Positions 1-6,867 of a DNA stretch of 12,895 bases are shown piece after piece. Under the pieces are notes generated by a model that saw only the letters and a program-made list of their open reading frames with translations, was not told the origin of the DNA and searched no databases. Where the stretch lies: positions 1 through 12,895 of the forward strand of contig JANXOO010001255.1 in assembly GCA_025353525.1 (NCBI GenBank), written 5' to 3'. Made by a program: the position numbers and the translations under genes. How positions within the stretch are numbered: the first letter of the stretch is position 1; every line of letters starts with the position of its first letter. The stretch is from Schlesneria sp. Lineage in GTDB: Bacteria; Planctomycetota; Planctomycetia; Planctomycetales; Planctomycetaceae.

Positions 1-1
1 C

Positions 2-190
2 GCACTGAATGGGGCCGCCACGATGACCTGGAAAGGGGCCGAACCCGTGATCCAACTCCTGGAAACGAATGATCAAAAAGGGGTTCGTGTCGCAAAAAAA
101 ACATTTCAAGCGATCGCAAGCCGCCTGCAACGCGATCAAACTCTTCCAAATTACTTCGTCTCAATTACTCCGGAATCTGCAACTCGGTAA
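2..190 (+). CDS. C-terminal end of a partial ORF, possibly a transposase tail
   Basis: The frame is open from the window edge for 62 codons and ends at TAA 188-190. The translation runs from ALNGAATMTWKG through a lysine-rich stretch (KGVRVAKKTFQ) to a tail reading TLPNYFVSITP. A basic segment followed by 'LP + aromatic + I.P' near the stop resembles the ends of some DDE transposases common in planctomycetes (ISAzo13-like or similar), but this is recalled resemblance, not a match I can verify. No catalytic residues are in view because only the tail is present. An open frame this long could arise by chance in a minority of cases. It ends 20 bases before the stop of the oppositely oriented small gene at 210-443. 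It could equally be the tail of an unrelated protein. Confidence 0.4.
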   Translation, partial: ALNGAATMTWKGAEPVIQLLETNDQKGVRVAKKTFQAIASRLQRDQTLPNYFVSITPESATR

Positions 191-209
191 ACTATTTACG
201 CGGAGTTGC

Positions 210-443
210 CTAAGGCCTCCAAACTTCCAATTCAGCAAGTGGCCATATTTCCTCAGGATAGTCGGCAGGGAGTCTGATCCAGAAAAGAGACTGCTCTAAC
301 GAAATCCATCTTTGACCGTTCCAAATCACCGTAACAATATTTTCACCGTCGCAGCTCAATGACCAGAATCCCATGAGCACGCAGGCCATCAGCAACGTTG
401 CTACGCCGACCTTCCGCCGCCACCCGTTGAAGAATTCTCGCAT
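210..443 (-). CDS. Small single-pass membrane protein, MREFFxGWRRK-type planctomycete hypothetical
   Basis: A 77-residue protein starting at ATG 443-441 with a weak GGA-containing ribosome site about 8 bases upstream. It opens with MREFFNGWRRKVG, a positively charged N-terminus, followed by a hydrophobic helix at about residues 12-30 (VGVATLLMACVLMGFW). This predicts a single inner-membrane pass with the N-terminus in the cytoplasm. I recall the same opening on many small planctomycete proteins with no assigned function. Those I remember are longer and end in a second hydrophobic stretch rich in L, P and S, which is missing here: the protein stops at WPLAELEVWRP. It may therefore be truncated at the 3' end, close to the possible transposase tail ending at 190. 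Function unknown; no operon partner is evident. Confidence 0.6.
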   Translation of the reverse strand: MREFFNGWRRKVGVATLLMACVLMGFWSLSCDGENIVTVIWNGQRWISLEQSLFWIRLPADYPEEIWPLAELEVWRP

Positions 444-780
444 GATTCAATCCAGGTTTGGGAAAATGGGTTCGTCGATTTGCTTTTGCGTCGATCGTTG
501 GGGATTTGTGAGATGGAAGAAGGCAGCAATTTTACTGCAGATTCGCTGCTTACGACAGAGAAAGTGTCGGCGGATTGGCGTTTCCGGTATTCAGCCGATA
601 CCCTAAGCTCCGCCGTCAGATATGGGGTTTTGGCCCGACTTCTGCGTTGGCAATTGACAGGCACGAAACTTGCCCAATGTTGGCGCGATGTTTCTCGGTA
701 AAATCATGGTTAAGTTTCCCGGATCGGCTGCGGTTCTGTACCAGGGCCAGAAAAATTCCGATCCGAAGTCGCGGTGAAAA
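444..780. other. Intergenic stretch without a convincing gene
   Basis: These 337 bases lie between the divergent starts of the small membrane protein (443, -) and the polyprenyl synthase (781, +). Several short overlapping frames are open on both strands, but none has a credible ribosome site or protein-like composition. A perfect TTGACA at 654-659 is a possible -35 for the synthase, but no good -10 follows at 16-18 bases. The stretch presumably holds both promoters; I cannot place them. Confidence 0.5.
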
Positions 781-1791
781 ATGAAACATCAAAGTTCAGG
801 CGAGTCGGTGATGCAGGGTGTTCCGGTATTGACGGCGGTAGAACAGGCCATCGGAACGGATTTGCTTGAAGCCGAGCGAGTGCTGATGGATGAACTCCGT
901 AGTGACAATGCGTATGTCAGTGACCTCTTACAGCATTCTACCCGGTTTCGCGGCAAACGTTTGCGTCCGATGTTGTTGCTTCTGACGGCAAAAGCATCGG
1001 GTGGAATTTGCGATGACCATAAAATTCTGGCCGCTGTCGTCGAAATGATCCATCTGGCGACGCTCGTTCATGACGATGTGCTCGACGAGGCGGAAACCCG
1101 GCGGCATGTCGCCACCGTGAATGCCCGCTGGAACAACGAAACCAGCGTGCTGTTCGGTGACTACCTCTTCACACACTCGTTCCATTTGGCGAGCAGCCTG
1201 GAAACGACTTACGCCTGTCGACGCATTGGACGAGCCACCAATATCGTTTGCGAAGGCGAGTTGTCTCAAATCAAGGAGCGAGGAAACCTTGATCTTTCGG
1301 AAGAGGCTTACTTCAAAATCATCGATGGAAAAACCGCTGAATTGACAGCGTTGTGCGGTCACCTGGGTGCCCGCTATGCCAAGGCAGAAACCCCGGTTGT
1401 CGACGCGATGGAGCAATACGGACGCTCGTTAGGGCTTGCGTTTCAGATTGCTGACGATGTGCTCGATCTGATGGGGAATGAACATAAAACGGGCAAATCG
1501 CTCGGTAGCGATTTGCAGAAACAGAAGCTGACACTGCCACTGATCCGGTTGCTGAGTACTGCGACCGACGAAGATGCGGCCGCAGTTCGGACGATTCTGT
1601 CCCGTCCGAACGAATCAACCCGAAAACAACTGATGCCCTATTTCGAACGCAGCGACGCTTTCGAATATACGAATCAACGTGCGAAAACACTGGCACAGGA
1701 CGCACGACGCCAACTGGAATTATTACCTTTGACGCCCGCTCGCAGGATACTGGCCGAGATCGCCGAGTTTGCCGTTCAAAGATCGTTTTGA
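781..1791 (+). CDS. Polyprenyl diphosphate synthase, long-chain trans type
   Basis: A 336-residue class I isoprenyl diphosphate synthase, which extends an allylic diphosphate with isopentenyl diphosphate, most likely to make the menaquinone side chain. Visible motifs are GKRLRP at 58-63 (IPP binding), the first aspartate-rich motif DDVLDEAETRR from D98 (D98, D99, D102), GKTAEL at 183-188, and the second aspartate-rich motif DDVLD at 225-229 followed by KTGKSLGSDLQKQKLTLP. The residues five and four positions before the first aspartate motif are A93 and T94. Small residues there leave the product tunnel open, which in this family means a long chain (C30 or more) rather than C15 or C20; planctomycetes mainly use MK-6. 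Length is normal. Start ATG 781 has a weak GGTGAAAA upstream; ATG 811 (residue 11) is an alternative. The gene is apparently monocistronic and ends 5 bases from the stop of the convergent spoVG. Confidence 0.93.
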   Translation: MKHQSSGESVMQGVPVLTAVEQAIGTDLLEAERVLMDELRSDNAYVSDLLQHSTRFRGKRLRPMLLLLTAKASGGICDDHKILAAVVEMIHLATLVHDDVLDEAETRRHVATVNARWNNETSVLFGDYLFTHSFHLASSLETTYACRRIGRATNIVCEGELSQIKERGNLDLSEEAYFKIIDGKTAELTALCGHLGARYAKAETPVVDAMEQYGRSLGLAFQIADDVLDLMGNEHKTGKSLGSDLQKQKLTLPLIRLLSTATDEDAAAVRTILSRPNESTRKQLMPYFERSDAFEYTNQRAKTLAQDARRQLELLPLTPARRILAEIAEFAVQRSF

Positions 1792-1796
1792 ACCGG

Positions 1797-2423
1797 TCAG
1801 ATGATTCCGGCACCGAACTTCTCTTCATCGTCGCGGCCGTTGCGCTGAGCGATCGCAAAATGGTTCGAAGTGTTTTCAGTGGCATTCATATGCGGGGCTG
1901 AAAGCGCGTGATCGGATGTGTCACGACGATGACTGGAATCGCCCGAACGGTGAAACCGTGGCGAGTCTGCCACGGCGATTTCTTCGTCGCACAATTGCGC
2001 AAATTTGTCTTCGCCATAGTCATCGTAAATACAAACGTAACCGGGTTGCCTGGATCGTTCGAGTTCACTGACATACGCGATCAGCACTTGTTCCTGAATC
2101 ATTTCCCGGCAGTCCGAATTGATCGGATGTGCGATATCGGCATAAAGTTTGGCCCGACCATCATCGGACTTGATTGCCCGGTCCTGATTCAATCGCACTC
2201 CGCACTCGTTACAGAACTGGGCCCGCAGGTGATTTTTGGCCGAGCATCGCGGGCAATGGTCTGTCAATTTGCGACTTGGCATTGCGACAAACGAGCCCTT
2301 GGTTCCCTGAATGATTTTCAGGTCGCGAATCACGAAACTTCCGTCGAACGTCAGTGAACAAAACGCCTGCAATCGCTCATTGTGGTCGTTCATCAATTTG
2401 ATGCGAATCTCGGTGATTTCCAC
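1797..2423 (-). CDS. spoVG: SpoVG-family nucleic-acid-binding regulator with an inserted zinc ribbon
   Basis: Starting at GTG 2423-2421 the protein has 208 residues. Residues 1-53 match the first half of SpoVG (MEITEIRIKLMND, then FDGSFVIRDLKIIQGTKGSF and VAMPSRK). Residues 93-123 match the second half (LYADIAHPINSDCREMIQ, then EQVLIAYVSEL). Between them lies CPRC at 57-60 and CNEC at 71-74, a four-cysteine zinc-ribbon pattern absent from the roughly 97-residue Bacillus protein. Residues 124-208 are a hydrophilic tail without recognised motifs. SpoVG proteins bind DNA or RNA and act as regulators in Firmicutes, Staphylococcus and Borrelia; the role in planctomycetes is not known to me. GTG 2423 is preferred because GGAG lies 7 bases upstream and the SpoVG homology begins exactly there. 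An in-frame ATG at 2477 lacks this and lies upstream of a likely -10 box. ispE lies 148 bases upstream on the same strand; ispE and spoVG are also near neighbours in Bacillus. Confidence 0.9.
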   Translation of the reverse strand: MEITEIRIKLMNDHNERLQAFCSLTFDGSFVIRDLKIIQGTKGSFVAMPSRKLTDHCPRCSAKNHLRAQFCNECGVRLNQDRAIKSDDGRAKLYADIAHPINSDCREMIQEQVLIAYVSELERSRQPGYVCIYDDYGEDKFAQLCDEEIAVADSPRFHRSGDSSHRRDTSDHALSAPHMNATENTSNHFAIAQRNGRDDEEKFGAGII

Positions 2424-2456
2424 GTTTCTACTCCATTTTTCCGGTTCATTCCGCGA

Positions 2457-2462
2457 AGTATA
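2457..2462 (-). promoter_or_regulatory. Candidate -10 box for spoVG
   Basis: The minus strand reads TGTATATACT here, giving TATACT (five of six consensus bases) at 2462-2457. Transcription would begin near 2450, about 27 bases before the GTG start at 2423. No TTGACA-like -35 is found 16-18 bases upstream, so another sigma factor or an activator may be involved. The site supports the GTG start, since an ATG at 2477 would not be on the transcript. Confidence 0.35.
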
Positions 2463-2571
2463 TACACTCTCGAACATTCGGTTTGCTGTCTCATTGCGAA
2501 TTTGTCCGATGTCTCAACTCATGTCGCCTGGAGCGTCCTTTGCTTCGGTTTGGCCAGCTCGCCAATCCGGT

Positions 2572-3480
2572 TCAGGAACAACTTCGAGCGACGTGCACCC
2601 ATGGAACCCCGGCCGCCCGCAAGCGGGCAGCAATCATCGCAGCATGTCTTGACGACGCACAAATACCAAAATAAGAGGTGCCGCTGCCGCTCATCTGGTG
2701 ACCAAGTACAGGTAAAGCGTTAAATTTCTCTCGCAACCGCCGCACGTCGTCATTCAGTATTTCCGCTGGCGGTTGAAGATCGTTGAGCAACAATCGCACC
2801 GTACGACCGATGTCACCTCGCCGCAAACTTTCAACGAATTGATCGACGCTGCTCCCCATCTCATTGGGGCGACAGTGTTTAAATACTTCCGGAGTCGACA
2901 GGCCCGATGCTGGCCGTGCGATGACAAAATGAAGAGAAAGCGGCAGGCGAAGAGGTTCGACCATTTCGCCGCGTCCACGACAAACGGCCAGCGAACTTTC
3001 ACCCAGGAAAAAGCCGATATCGCTTCCCAATCGTGCTGCGAGATCGAGCAATTCAGCCCGTTTCAACCCCAGGTTCCAGAGTCGGTTAAGACCTGCCAGG
3101 GTTGCTGCCGCGTCGCTCGAACCGCCTCCCATCCCGGCAGCAGAGGGAATCCGTTTGACCAAAGTGATTCGAACGCCAAAGTTTGTCGACGCGTACTCGT
3201 TCAGTAAATGTGCCGCGCGAACCACCAGATTGTCGGCCCCGGCGGGGAGCGGATCCGGAGTTTGCGAGTTTTGACGGCGAGTTGTAGCCATCACCACGCG
3301 AAGACTGATTTCGGGTTTTTCTGACGGATCGAAAACGAGGGTATCGAAAACGTTGACCGAAGTCATGGCTGTTTCGAGGTCGTGAAAACCATCGTCGCGA
3401 CGACGAACTACGCGCAAAAACAGATTCAGCTTGGCTGGAGCCAGCACAGTCAGAGAAGAGGTTGAGGGCTGGCAGAGCAT
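2572..3480 (-). CDS. ispE: 4-diphosphocytidyl-2-C-methyl-D-erythritol kinase (IspE)
   Basis: A 302-residue GHMP-superfamily kinase that phosphorylates the 2-hydroxyl of CDP-methylerythritol with ATP, a cytoplasmic step of the MEP pathway to IPP and DMAPP. Visible features are LAPAKLNLFLRV with K17, DGFHDLET with H33, the glycine-rich ATP loop PSAAGMGGGSSDAA at 112-125, LGSDIGFFLG with the catalytic D154, and the C-terminal GHMP motif MSGSGTSYFG at 263-272. All key residues are present and the length is normal for the family (about 280-310). ATG 3480-3478 is chosen because homology starts a few residues in and AGGA lies about 10 bases upstream. The frame stays open to a GTG at 3612, but that would add 44 residues unlike any IspE. 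The gene probably has its own promoter (3630-3658), separate from clpP upstream, and may read through into spoVG. Confidence 0.93.
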   Translation of the reverse strand: MLCQPSTSSLTVLAPAKLNLFLRVVRRRDDGFHDLETAMTSVNVFDTLVFDPSEKPEISLRVVMATTRRQNSQTPDPLPAGADNLVVRAAHLLNEYASTNFGVRITLVKRIPSAAGMGGGSSDAAATLAGLNRLWNLGLKRAELLDLAARLGSDIGFFLGESSLAVCRGRGEMVEPLRLPLSLHFVIARPASGLSTPEVFKHCRPNEMGSSVDQFVESLRRGDIGRTVRLLLNDLQPPAEILNDDVRRLREKFNALPVLGHQMSGSGTSYFGICASSRHAAMIAARLRAAGVPWVHVARSCS

Positions 3481-3629
3481 TTCGGTCACATCCTGTTGAC
3501 CCGCCCGACCTGCGTGAGTTGATGCTATTGAGATGAAGTTACTGGAAATCTCCGAGCAATCAACGGACGAAGGGATAACGCGCGCACAATCTGGTCGATC
3601 TGCATAAACCACAGACCGAACTTCAAAGA

Positions 3630-3658
3630 ATCGTACGACTGGAAATTCAGTCCGTCAA
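3630..3658 (-). promoter_or_regulatory. Candidate sigma-70-type promoter upstream of ispE, spacer is a perfect dyad
   Basis: The minus strand has TTGACG (3658-3653), a 17-base spacer, and TACGAT (3635-3630). That is five of six and four of six consensus bases at optimal spacing. The spacer contains the inverted repeat GACTG-AATTTC-CAGTC (3652-3637), which could be an operator. Transcription would start near 3623, leaving a leader of about 140 bases before the chosen ATG at 3480. No other gene lies in the 300 bases between ispE and clpP. Confidence 0.4.
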
Positions 3659-3746
3659 TACCGGTTTCTTGACGACGAAAAATTCAGCATTGACGCGACT
3701 ACCCGGCTCTCCCAAACGCCTTAGTTTCTGACGTGAGGTGTTCCAT

Positions 3747-3778
3747 CGGCCCCTTCTGTCAATTTATGCAGACGGCCG
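3747..3778 (-). terminator. Candidate hairpin terminator after clpP copy 1
   Basis: Three bases past the clpP stop on the minus strand, CGGCC pairs with GGCCG, and inside that TCTG pairs with CAGA around a loop of about ten bases, with a small internal loop between the stems. There is no U tract, so it is not a classical intrinsic terminator. It may instead protect the mRNA 3' end or mark a Rho-dependent end. Confidence 0.3.
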
Positions 3779-3780
3779 GA

Positions 3781-4389
3781 TCAGGCTGACGTGGCGGCAG
3801 GGGCTGGCAAGTGTTCGAGGATTCCATCGATCAACCCGTACGCCTTTGCTTCTTCAGCCGACATAAAATTGTCGCGGTCGGTGTCGTTTTCGATCGATTC
3901 CATCGTTTGACCGGTGTGCTTCAGCATTAGTTCGTTCATGCGACGCTTCGTCCGCAAAACTTCCTTGGCATGAATTTCCAGTTCTACAGCGGTTCCCTGC
4001 ATACCGGCAAGAGGCTGATGAATCATGATCCGGCTGTTTGGTAGCGCGAATCGTTTGCCTTTTGTTCCAGCGGTCAGCAGCATGGCACCCATGCTGGCAC
4101 ATTGGCCGAGACAATAAGTCGCGACATCGCAACTGATGAATTGCATCGTATCGTAAATCGCCATTCCCGAGGTGATCGACCCACCGGGACTGTTGATGTA
4201 CATATGGATGTCGGCTTTGCTATCTTCAAATTGCAGGTAAAGCAACTGGGCGACGATACTGTTCGAAACATCGTCGTTAATCGCACTCCCCAACAGAATG
4301 ATGCGGTCACGAAGCAGGCGGCTGTAAATGTCCATCGCCCGCTCGTCGCGGCCATTTTTTTCGATGACATAGGGAACGAGAGAAGTCAT
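3781..4389 (-). CDS. clpP: ATP-dependent Clp protease proteolytic subunit, copy 1 (canonical type)
   Basis: A 202-residue serine protease subunit that forms a tetradecameric chamber fed by an AAA+ unfoldase such as ClpX. The triad is complete: S99 in GQCASMGA, H124 in IMIHQP, and D173 in DTDRDNF. The N-terminus [28 protein letters not shown] keeps the axial-loop segment and the YSRLL element of canonical ClpP. The adjoining 'handle' region also looks normal ([21 protein letters not shown]). There is almost no propeptide: the mature-like sequence starts at residue 3. The start is ATG 4389-4387; no clear Shine-Dalgarno lies upstream, so translation may depend on the preceding clpP, whose stop is 57 bases away. 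It is the last gene of the tig-clpP-clpP unit. Confidence 0.95.
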   Translation of the reverse strand: MTSLVPYVIEKNGRDERAMDIYSRLLRDRIILLGSAINDDVSNSIVAQLLYLQFEDSKADIHMYINSPGGSITSGMAIYDTMQFISCDVATYCLGQCASMGAMLLTAGTKGKRFALPNSRIMIHQPLAGMQGTAVELEIHAKEVLRTKRRMNELMLKHTGQTMESIENDTDRDNFMSAEEAKAYGLIDGILEHLPAPAATSA

Positions 4390-4446
4390 GTCAGAGGACT
4401 CGCTGTTTTAAGGGGACTGATCGGGTATTCCAGCCGAACAGAAAGC

Positions 4447-5079
4447 TCAGGTCGTTGCGGGGGCGGCAGGTTTTGTCTTTGGATTGACCAGGATTTCGTC
4501 GATAAGGCCATATTCTTTTGCCTGGCCCGCGTTCAGGTAGCGGTCGCGGCCCGTATCTTTGGCGATGGCTTCGATGGGTTGTCCGGTGTGCTGCGACAGA
4601 ATCACGTTCAGCACTTCGCGCGTGTCGAGGATTTCCTGGGCCTGAATTTCGATATCGGAAACCTGTCCGCCGACTTCGCCATACGGTTGATGGATCATCA
4701 TTTTTGCATGCGGAAGGATAAACCGTTTTCCCTTCGTTCCGCCTGCGACAAGAATGGCACCGCCGCTGGCCGCAAGACCGACACAATATGTCGCGACACT
4801 GCATTGCAGGAACTGCATGGTGTCGTAGATCGCCATTGTCGCCGTAACAGACCCGCCGGGTGAATTGATATAAAAATGGATGTCCTGGTTCTTGTTCTCC
4901 GATTGAAGGAACAGCAATTTCATGACGATGAGGTTCGCACTGGCGTCATGAATGGGACCATCCAGAAAGACAATCCGGTTTTCCAGTAGCAGATCGCCGA
5001 TCCCCATTTGACGCTGCCGCGCGTAATCGCGCGAGGCATTCAATTGTGTTGGGAACGAGCCACGAAACGAGTCCAGCAT
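4447..5079 (-). CDS. clpP: ATP-dependent Clp protease proteolytic subunit, copy 2 (divergent type)
   Basis: A 210-residue ClpP paralogue. The triad appears complete: S105 in GLAASGGA, H130 in MMIHQP, and D179 in DTGRDRY. It differs from its neighbour in two ways. The residue after the catalytic serine is Gly instead of the usual Met. The N-terminus (residues 10-33, through SRDYARQRQMGIGDLLLENR) lacks the LVPxVIE and DIYSRLL elements that form the axial loops. Such changes are typical of bacteria in which two ClpP types form a mixed barrel, so it may need copy 1 for activity or for unfoldase docking; that is inference. The start ATG 5079-5077 has AAGGA 7 bases upstream. tig ends 171 bases upstream on the same strand. 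Confidence 0.94.
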   Translation of the reverse strand: MLDSFRGSFPTQLNASRDYARQRQMGIGDLLLENRIVFLDGPIHDASANLIVMKLLFLQSENKNQDIHFYINSPGGSVTATMAIYDTMQFLQCSVATYCVGLAASGGAILVAGGTKGKRFILPHAKMMIHQPYGEVGGQVSDIEIQAQEILDTREVLNVILSQHTGQPIEAIAKDTGRDRYLNAGQAKEYGLIDEILVNPKTKPAAPATT

Positions 5080-5153
5080 GCATCATCCTTCGTCAAGTCG
5101 GACAGATTGTTCGGGAAAGACACGACGTTTCCCATCGCATTGCACTCTGCAAA

Positions 5154-5173
5154 GAGAAGGATTAAATCCTCTC
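5154..5173 (-). repeat. Imperfect palindrome between tig and clpP copy 2
   Basis: The plus strand reads GAGAAGGATTAAATCCTCTC. Seven base pairs with one bulged A can form around a TTAAA loop. It sits midway in the 171-base tig-clpP gap and has no following U tract. It may be an operator, an mRNA-processing hairpin, or nothing. Confidence 0.25.
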
Positions 5174-5250
5174 GATCAGAAGAGTAGGCACCTGCCCAGT
5201 CACAGGCAAGCCTTGCACCCGTGAATTCCGTCCGCAGGGCAATTTCAGAC

Positions 5251-6720
5251 CTACGCAGGGCTTTCGGCGACATCGTCAGCCTGGCTGACAATCACCGAAG
5301 AGGTTCCGCAAACCGAAATTGAAAGGGCCTGAACGTCATCCGTTTGATTCTGAACGACCTCTGTATCCTTGAATACTGCCGTCTTCAAAATGATGTCGAC
5401 GGCTTTCCGTTCGCGAATCTGTGCTTCCAAGTTCTCGATCACACCCGTCTTGATCAGTTTCGCCCTGACGCGCCGGGGATTCTCGCCCCGCTGGATCGCC
5501 ATCAATTGAATCTCGCTCTCCAAATCATGAGGAGTCACTTCGATCTTCTCGTTCTCCGCGATCTTGTCCAGAACGAAGTGCTCTTTGAGCGCCTGGCGGG
5601 TTGAAGTAATCGCGTTCTGGCGCACCTGGTTTTCGCGAGCCATGATTTGCTGGGTCGTAAATCCGGCTTGTTCCATCTCGAGCACTTCCCGACGCAGAGC
5701 ATTTTCAGTCTGCTTCTGGACGAGTTGTTCCGGAAGTTCCCATGTTGCCGACTCGGTAATCTTTTCGATCACTTGTCGGCGGACGGTCTGTCGTTGTTCG
5801 TAAACAACCTGGCGTTCGAGCATCCCGCGAATTTCTGATTTAAGCGACTCAAGATCAGGGAAACCGACTCGCTCGAAGAAAGCATTGTCCAACTCGGGCG
5901 ATATTGGCTGCAAGACTTCTCCGACAACGATGACGGCATCGAGCGTTTCGCCCCGCATCTCGACCTGTTCGGCTTCGATCGAGATTTTGACTTCGGTTCG
6001 ACGTTCAGTCCCGGCGACTGCCCCCGCCATCAATGTGTCAAAGCCCTTGATTTCTGCATCACGGAAACGAATGATCGGCTTCAATTGCAGATCGACCGAC
6101 GAAATCTTTCGGAACGGAGCACCTGCCCGGGTGAGTTCAACGGATGCGATAACGTAATCGTTCGCTTTTGCGGGTCCGGCATACGGTTCAGATTCGGCAT
6201 ACTGTTCGAGATATTTTTCGAGATATTGATCGACATTCCGGTCGGTGACTTCACGAATCGGACGCTCAATTGTCAGCCCGTCGTACTTTGGCAATTCAAA
6301 ATCGGGCCGAACCTCGACATCAAATTCGTATTCAAAGTCGCCCTGATCAGGGATCGTCAGGCTTTCAATGTCGAAATCAGGCTCGTTGATCGGGTCGAGC
6401 GTGTTCTCGTCGGCAAGCTGCTCGAGGCTTTGCATGAGCACTCGTTGGCGAACCGAGTTCGAAATATCCGCCTTGAACCGCTTTTGAGCGAGAGCTACTG
6501 GCACGCGGCCTTTGCGGAAGCCTGGAACGGCCGCACTTTCGACAATTTCCATGACCGCAAGCTGCGAGAAATGATCGATGTCAGTGCGAGGTACGGTAAC
6601 TCGAACGTGTTTGCGGCACGGACCAACGCTTTCGATGTCGACTTTGAGCGAGAGCTTGTAAGTCTGATCGTCAGCCGCCGGGGTGACTGCGTCTGCGACA
6701 GGGGTATCGGCTTCACTCAC
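5251..6720 (-). CDS. tig: Trigger factor, ribosome-associated chaperone
   Basis: A 489-residue trigger factor, which binds the ribosome near the exit tunnel and shields nascent chains. The ribosome-docking signature GFRKGRVP is at 67-74, inside an N-terminal domain covering about residues 20-140. A PPIase-type domain lies at about 183-270, but it is poorly conserved: where the family has a GSGRxIPGFE-like loop, this protein reads IIRFRDAEIKGFDTL. The C-terminal helical chaperone domain covers about 271-450 (ELDNAFFERVGFPDLESLK onward). There is an N-terminal extension of about 20 acidic and Ala-rich residues and a C-terminal tail of about 40, making it longer than the usual 430 or so. The start is GTG 6720-6718 with AAGGA 9 bases upstream. 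It lies 40 bases after tRNA-Gly and heads a unit with two clpP genes. Confidence 0.93.
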   Translation of the reverse strand: MSEADTPVADAVTPAADDQTYKLSLKVDIESVGPCRKHVRVTVPRTDIDHFSQLAVMEIVESAAVPGFRKGRVPVALAQKRFKADISNSVRQRVLMQSLEQLADENTLDPINEPDFDIESLTIPDQGDFEYEFDVEVRPDFELPKYDGLTIERPIREVTDRNVDQYLEKYLEQYAESEPYAGPAKANDYVIASVELTRAGAPFRKISSVDLQLKPIIRFRDAEIKGFDTLMAGAVAGTERRTEVKISIEAEQVEMRGETLDAVIVVGEVLQPISPELDNAFFERVGFPDLESLKSEIRGMLERQVVYEQRQTVRRQVIEKITESATWELPEQLVQKQTENALRREVLEMEQAGFTTQQIMARENQVRQNAITSTRQALKEHFVLDKIAENEKIEVTPHDLESEIQLMAIQRGENPRRVRAKLIKTGVIENLEAQIRERKAVDIILKTAVFKDTEVVQNQTDDVQALSISVCGTSSVIVSQADDVAESPA

Positions 6721-6760
6721 AGATAGACATCCTTTTTGGAATCATAGGAAAACGAGAGAG

Positions 6761-6833
6761 AGCGGGTGATGGGACTCGAACCCACGACAACCACGTTGGC
6801 AACGTGGTACTCTACCAACTGAGTTACACCCGC
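6761..6833 (-). tRNA. tRNA-Gly, anticodon GCC
   Basis: The minus strand folds as a full cloverleaf of 73 bases. The acceptor stem is GCGGGTG/CACCCGC. The D arm is ACTC-AGTTGGTA-GAGT. The anticodon stem CCACG/CGTGG encloses TTGCCAA with anticodon GCC (6800-6798). The variable loop is TTGTC. The T arm GTGGG-TTCGAGT-CCCAT has one G-U pair. The discriminator is U73, as expected for bacterial tRNA-Gly. CCA is not encoded. The tRNA lies 40 bases upstream of tig on the same strand, with no obvious terminator between them. Confidence 0.97.
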
Positions 6834-6867
6834 TTGAAGCTTCCGCCGTTATTTTGGGCAGGCAGGA

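Noticed and set aside
69..299. A 76-codon plus-strand frame near the left edge
   Set aside because: It overlaps both the longer open frame ending at 190 and the MREFF-type gene. Composition looks random and there is no ribosome site.
654..659. A perfect TTGACA upstream of the polyprenyl synthase
   Set aside because: No acceptable -10 hexamer lies 16-18 bases downstream (the best is AATGTT); a TAAAAT at 699-704 is too far away.
928..1416. A 162-codon frame antisense to the polyprenyl synthase
   Set aside because: It overlaps both sides of the conserved first aspartate-rich motif region on the other strand and has no ribosome site or protein-like pattern.
3481..3612. A 44-residue N-terminal extension of IspE from GTG 3612
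   Set aside because: The added residues have no IspE homology, and the ATG at 3480 has a suitable AGGA upstream and matches the normal start of the family.
4102..4863. A 253-codon open frame on the plus strand across both clpP genes
   Set aside because: It lies antisense to two clearly conserved ClpP genes with intact catalytic motifs, and its translation shows no recognisable domain. It is a shadow of their codon use.
6085..6726. A 213-codon open frame antisense to tig
   Set aside because: The opposite strand encodes trigger factor with its signature motif; the antisense translation has no recognisable features.
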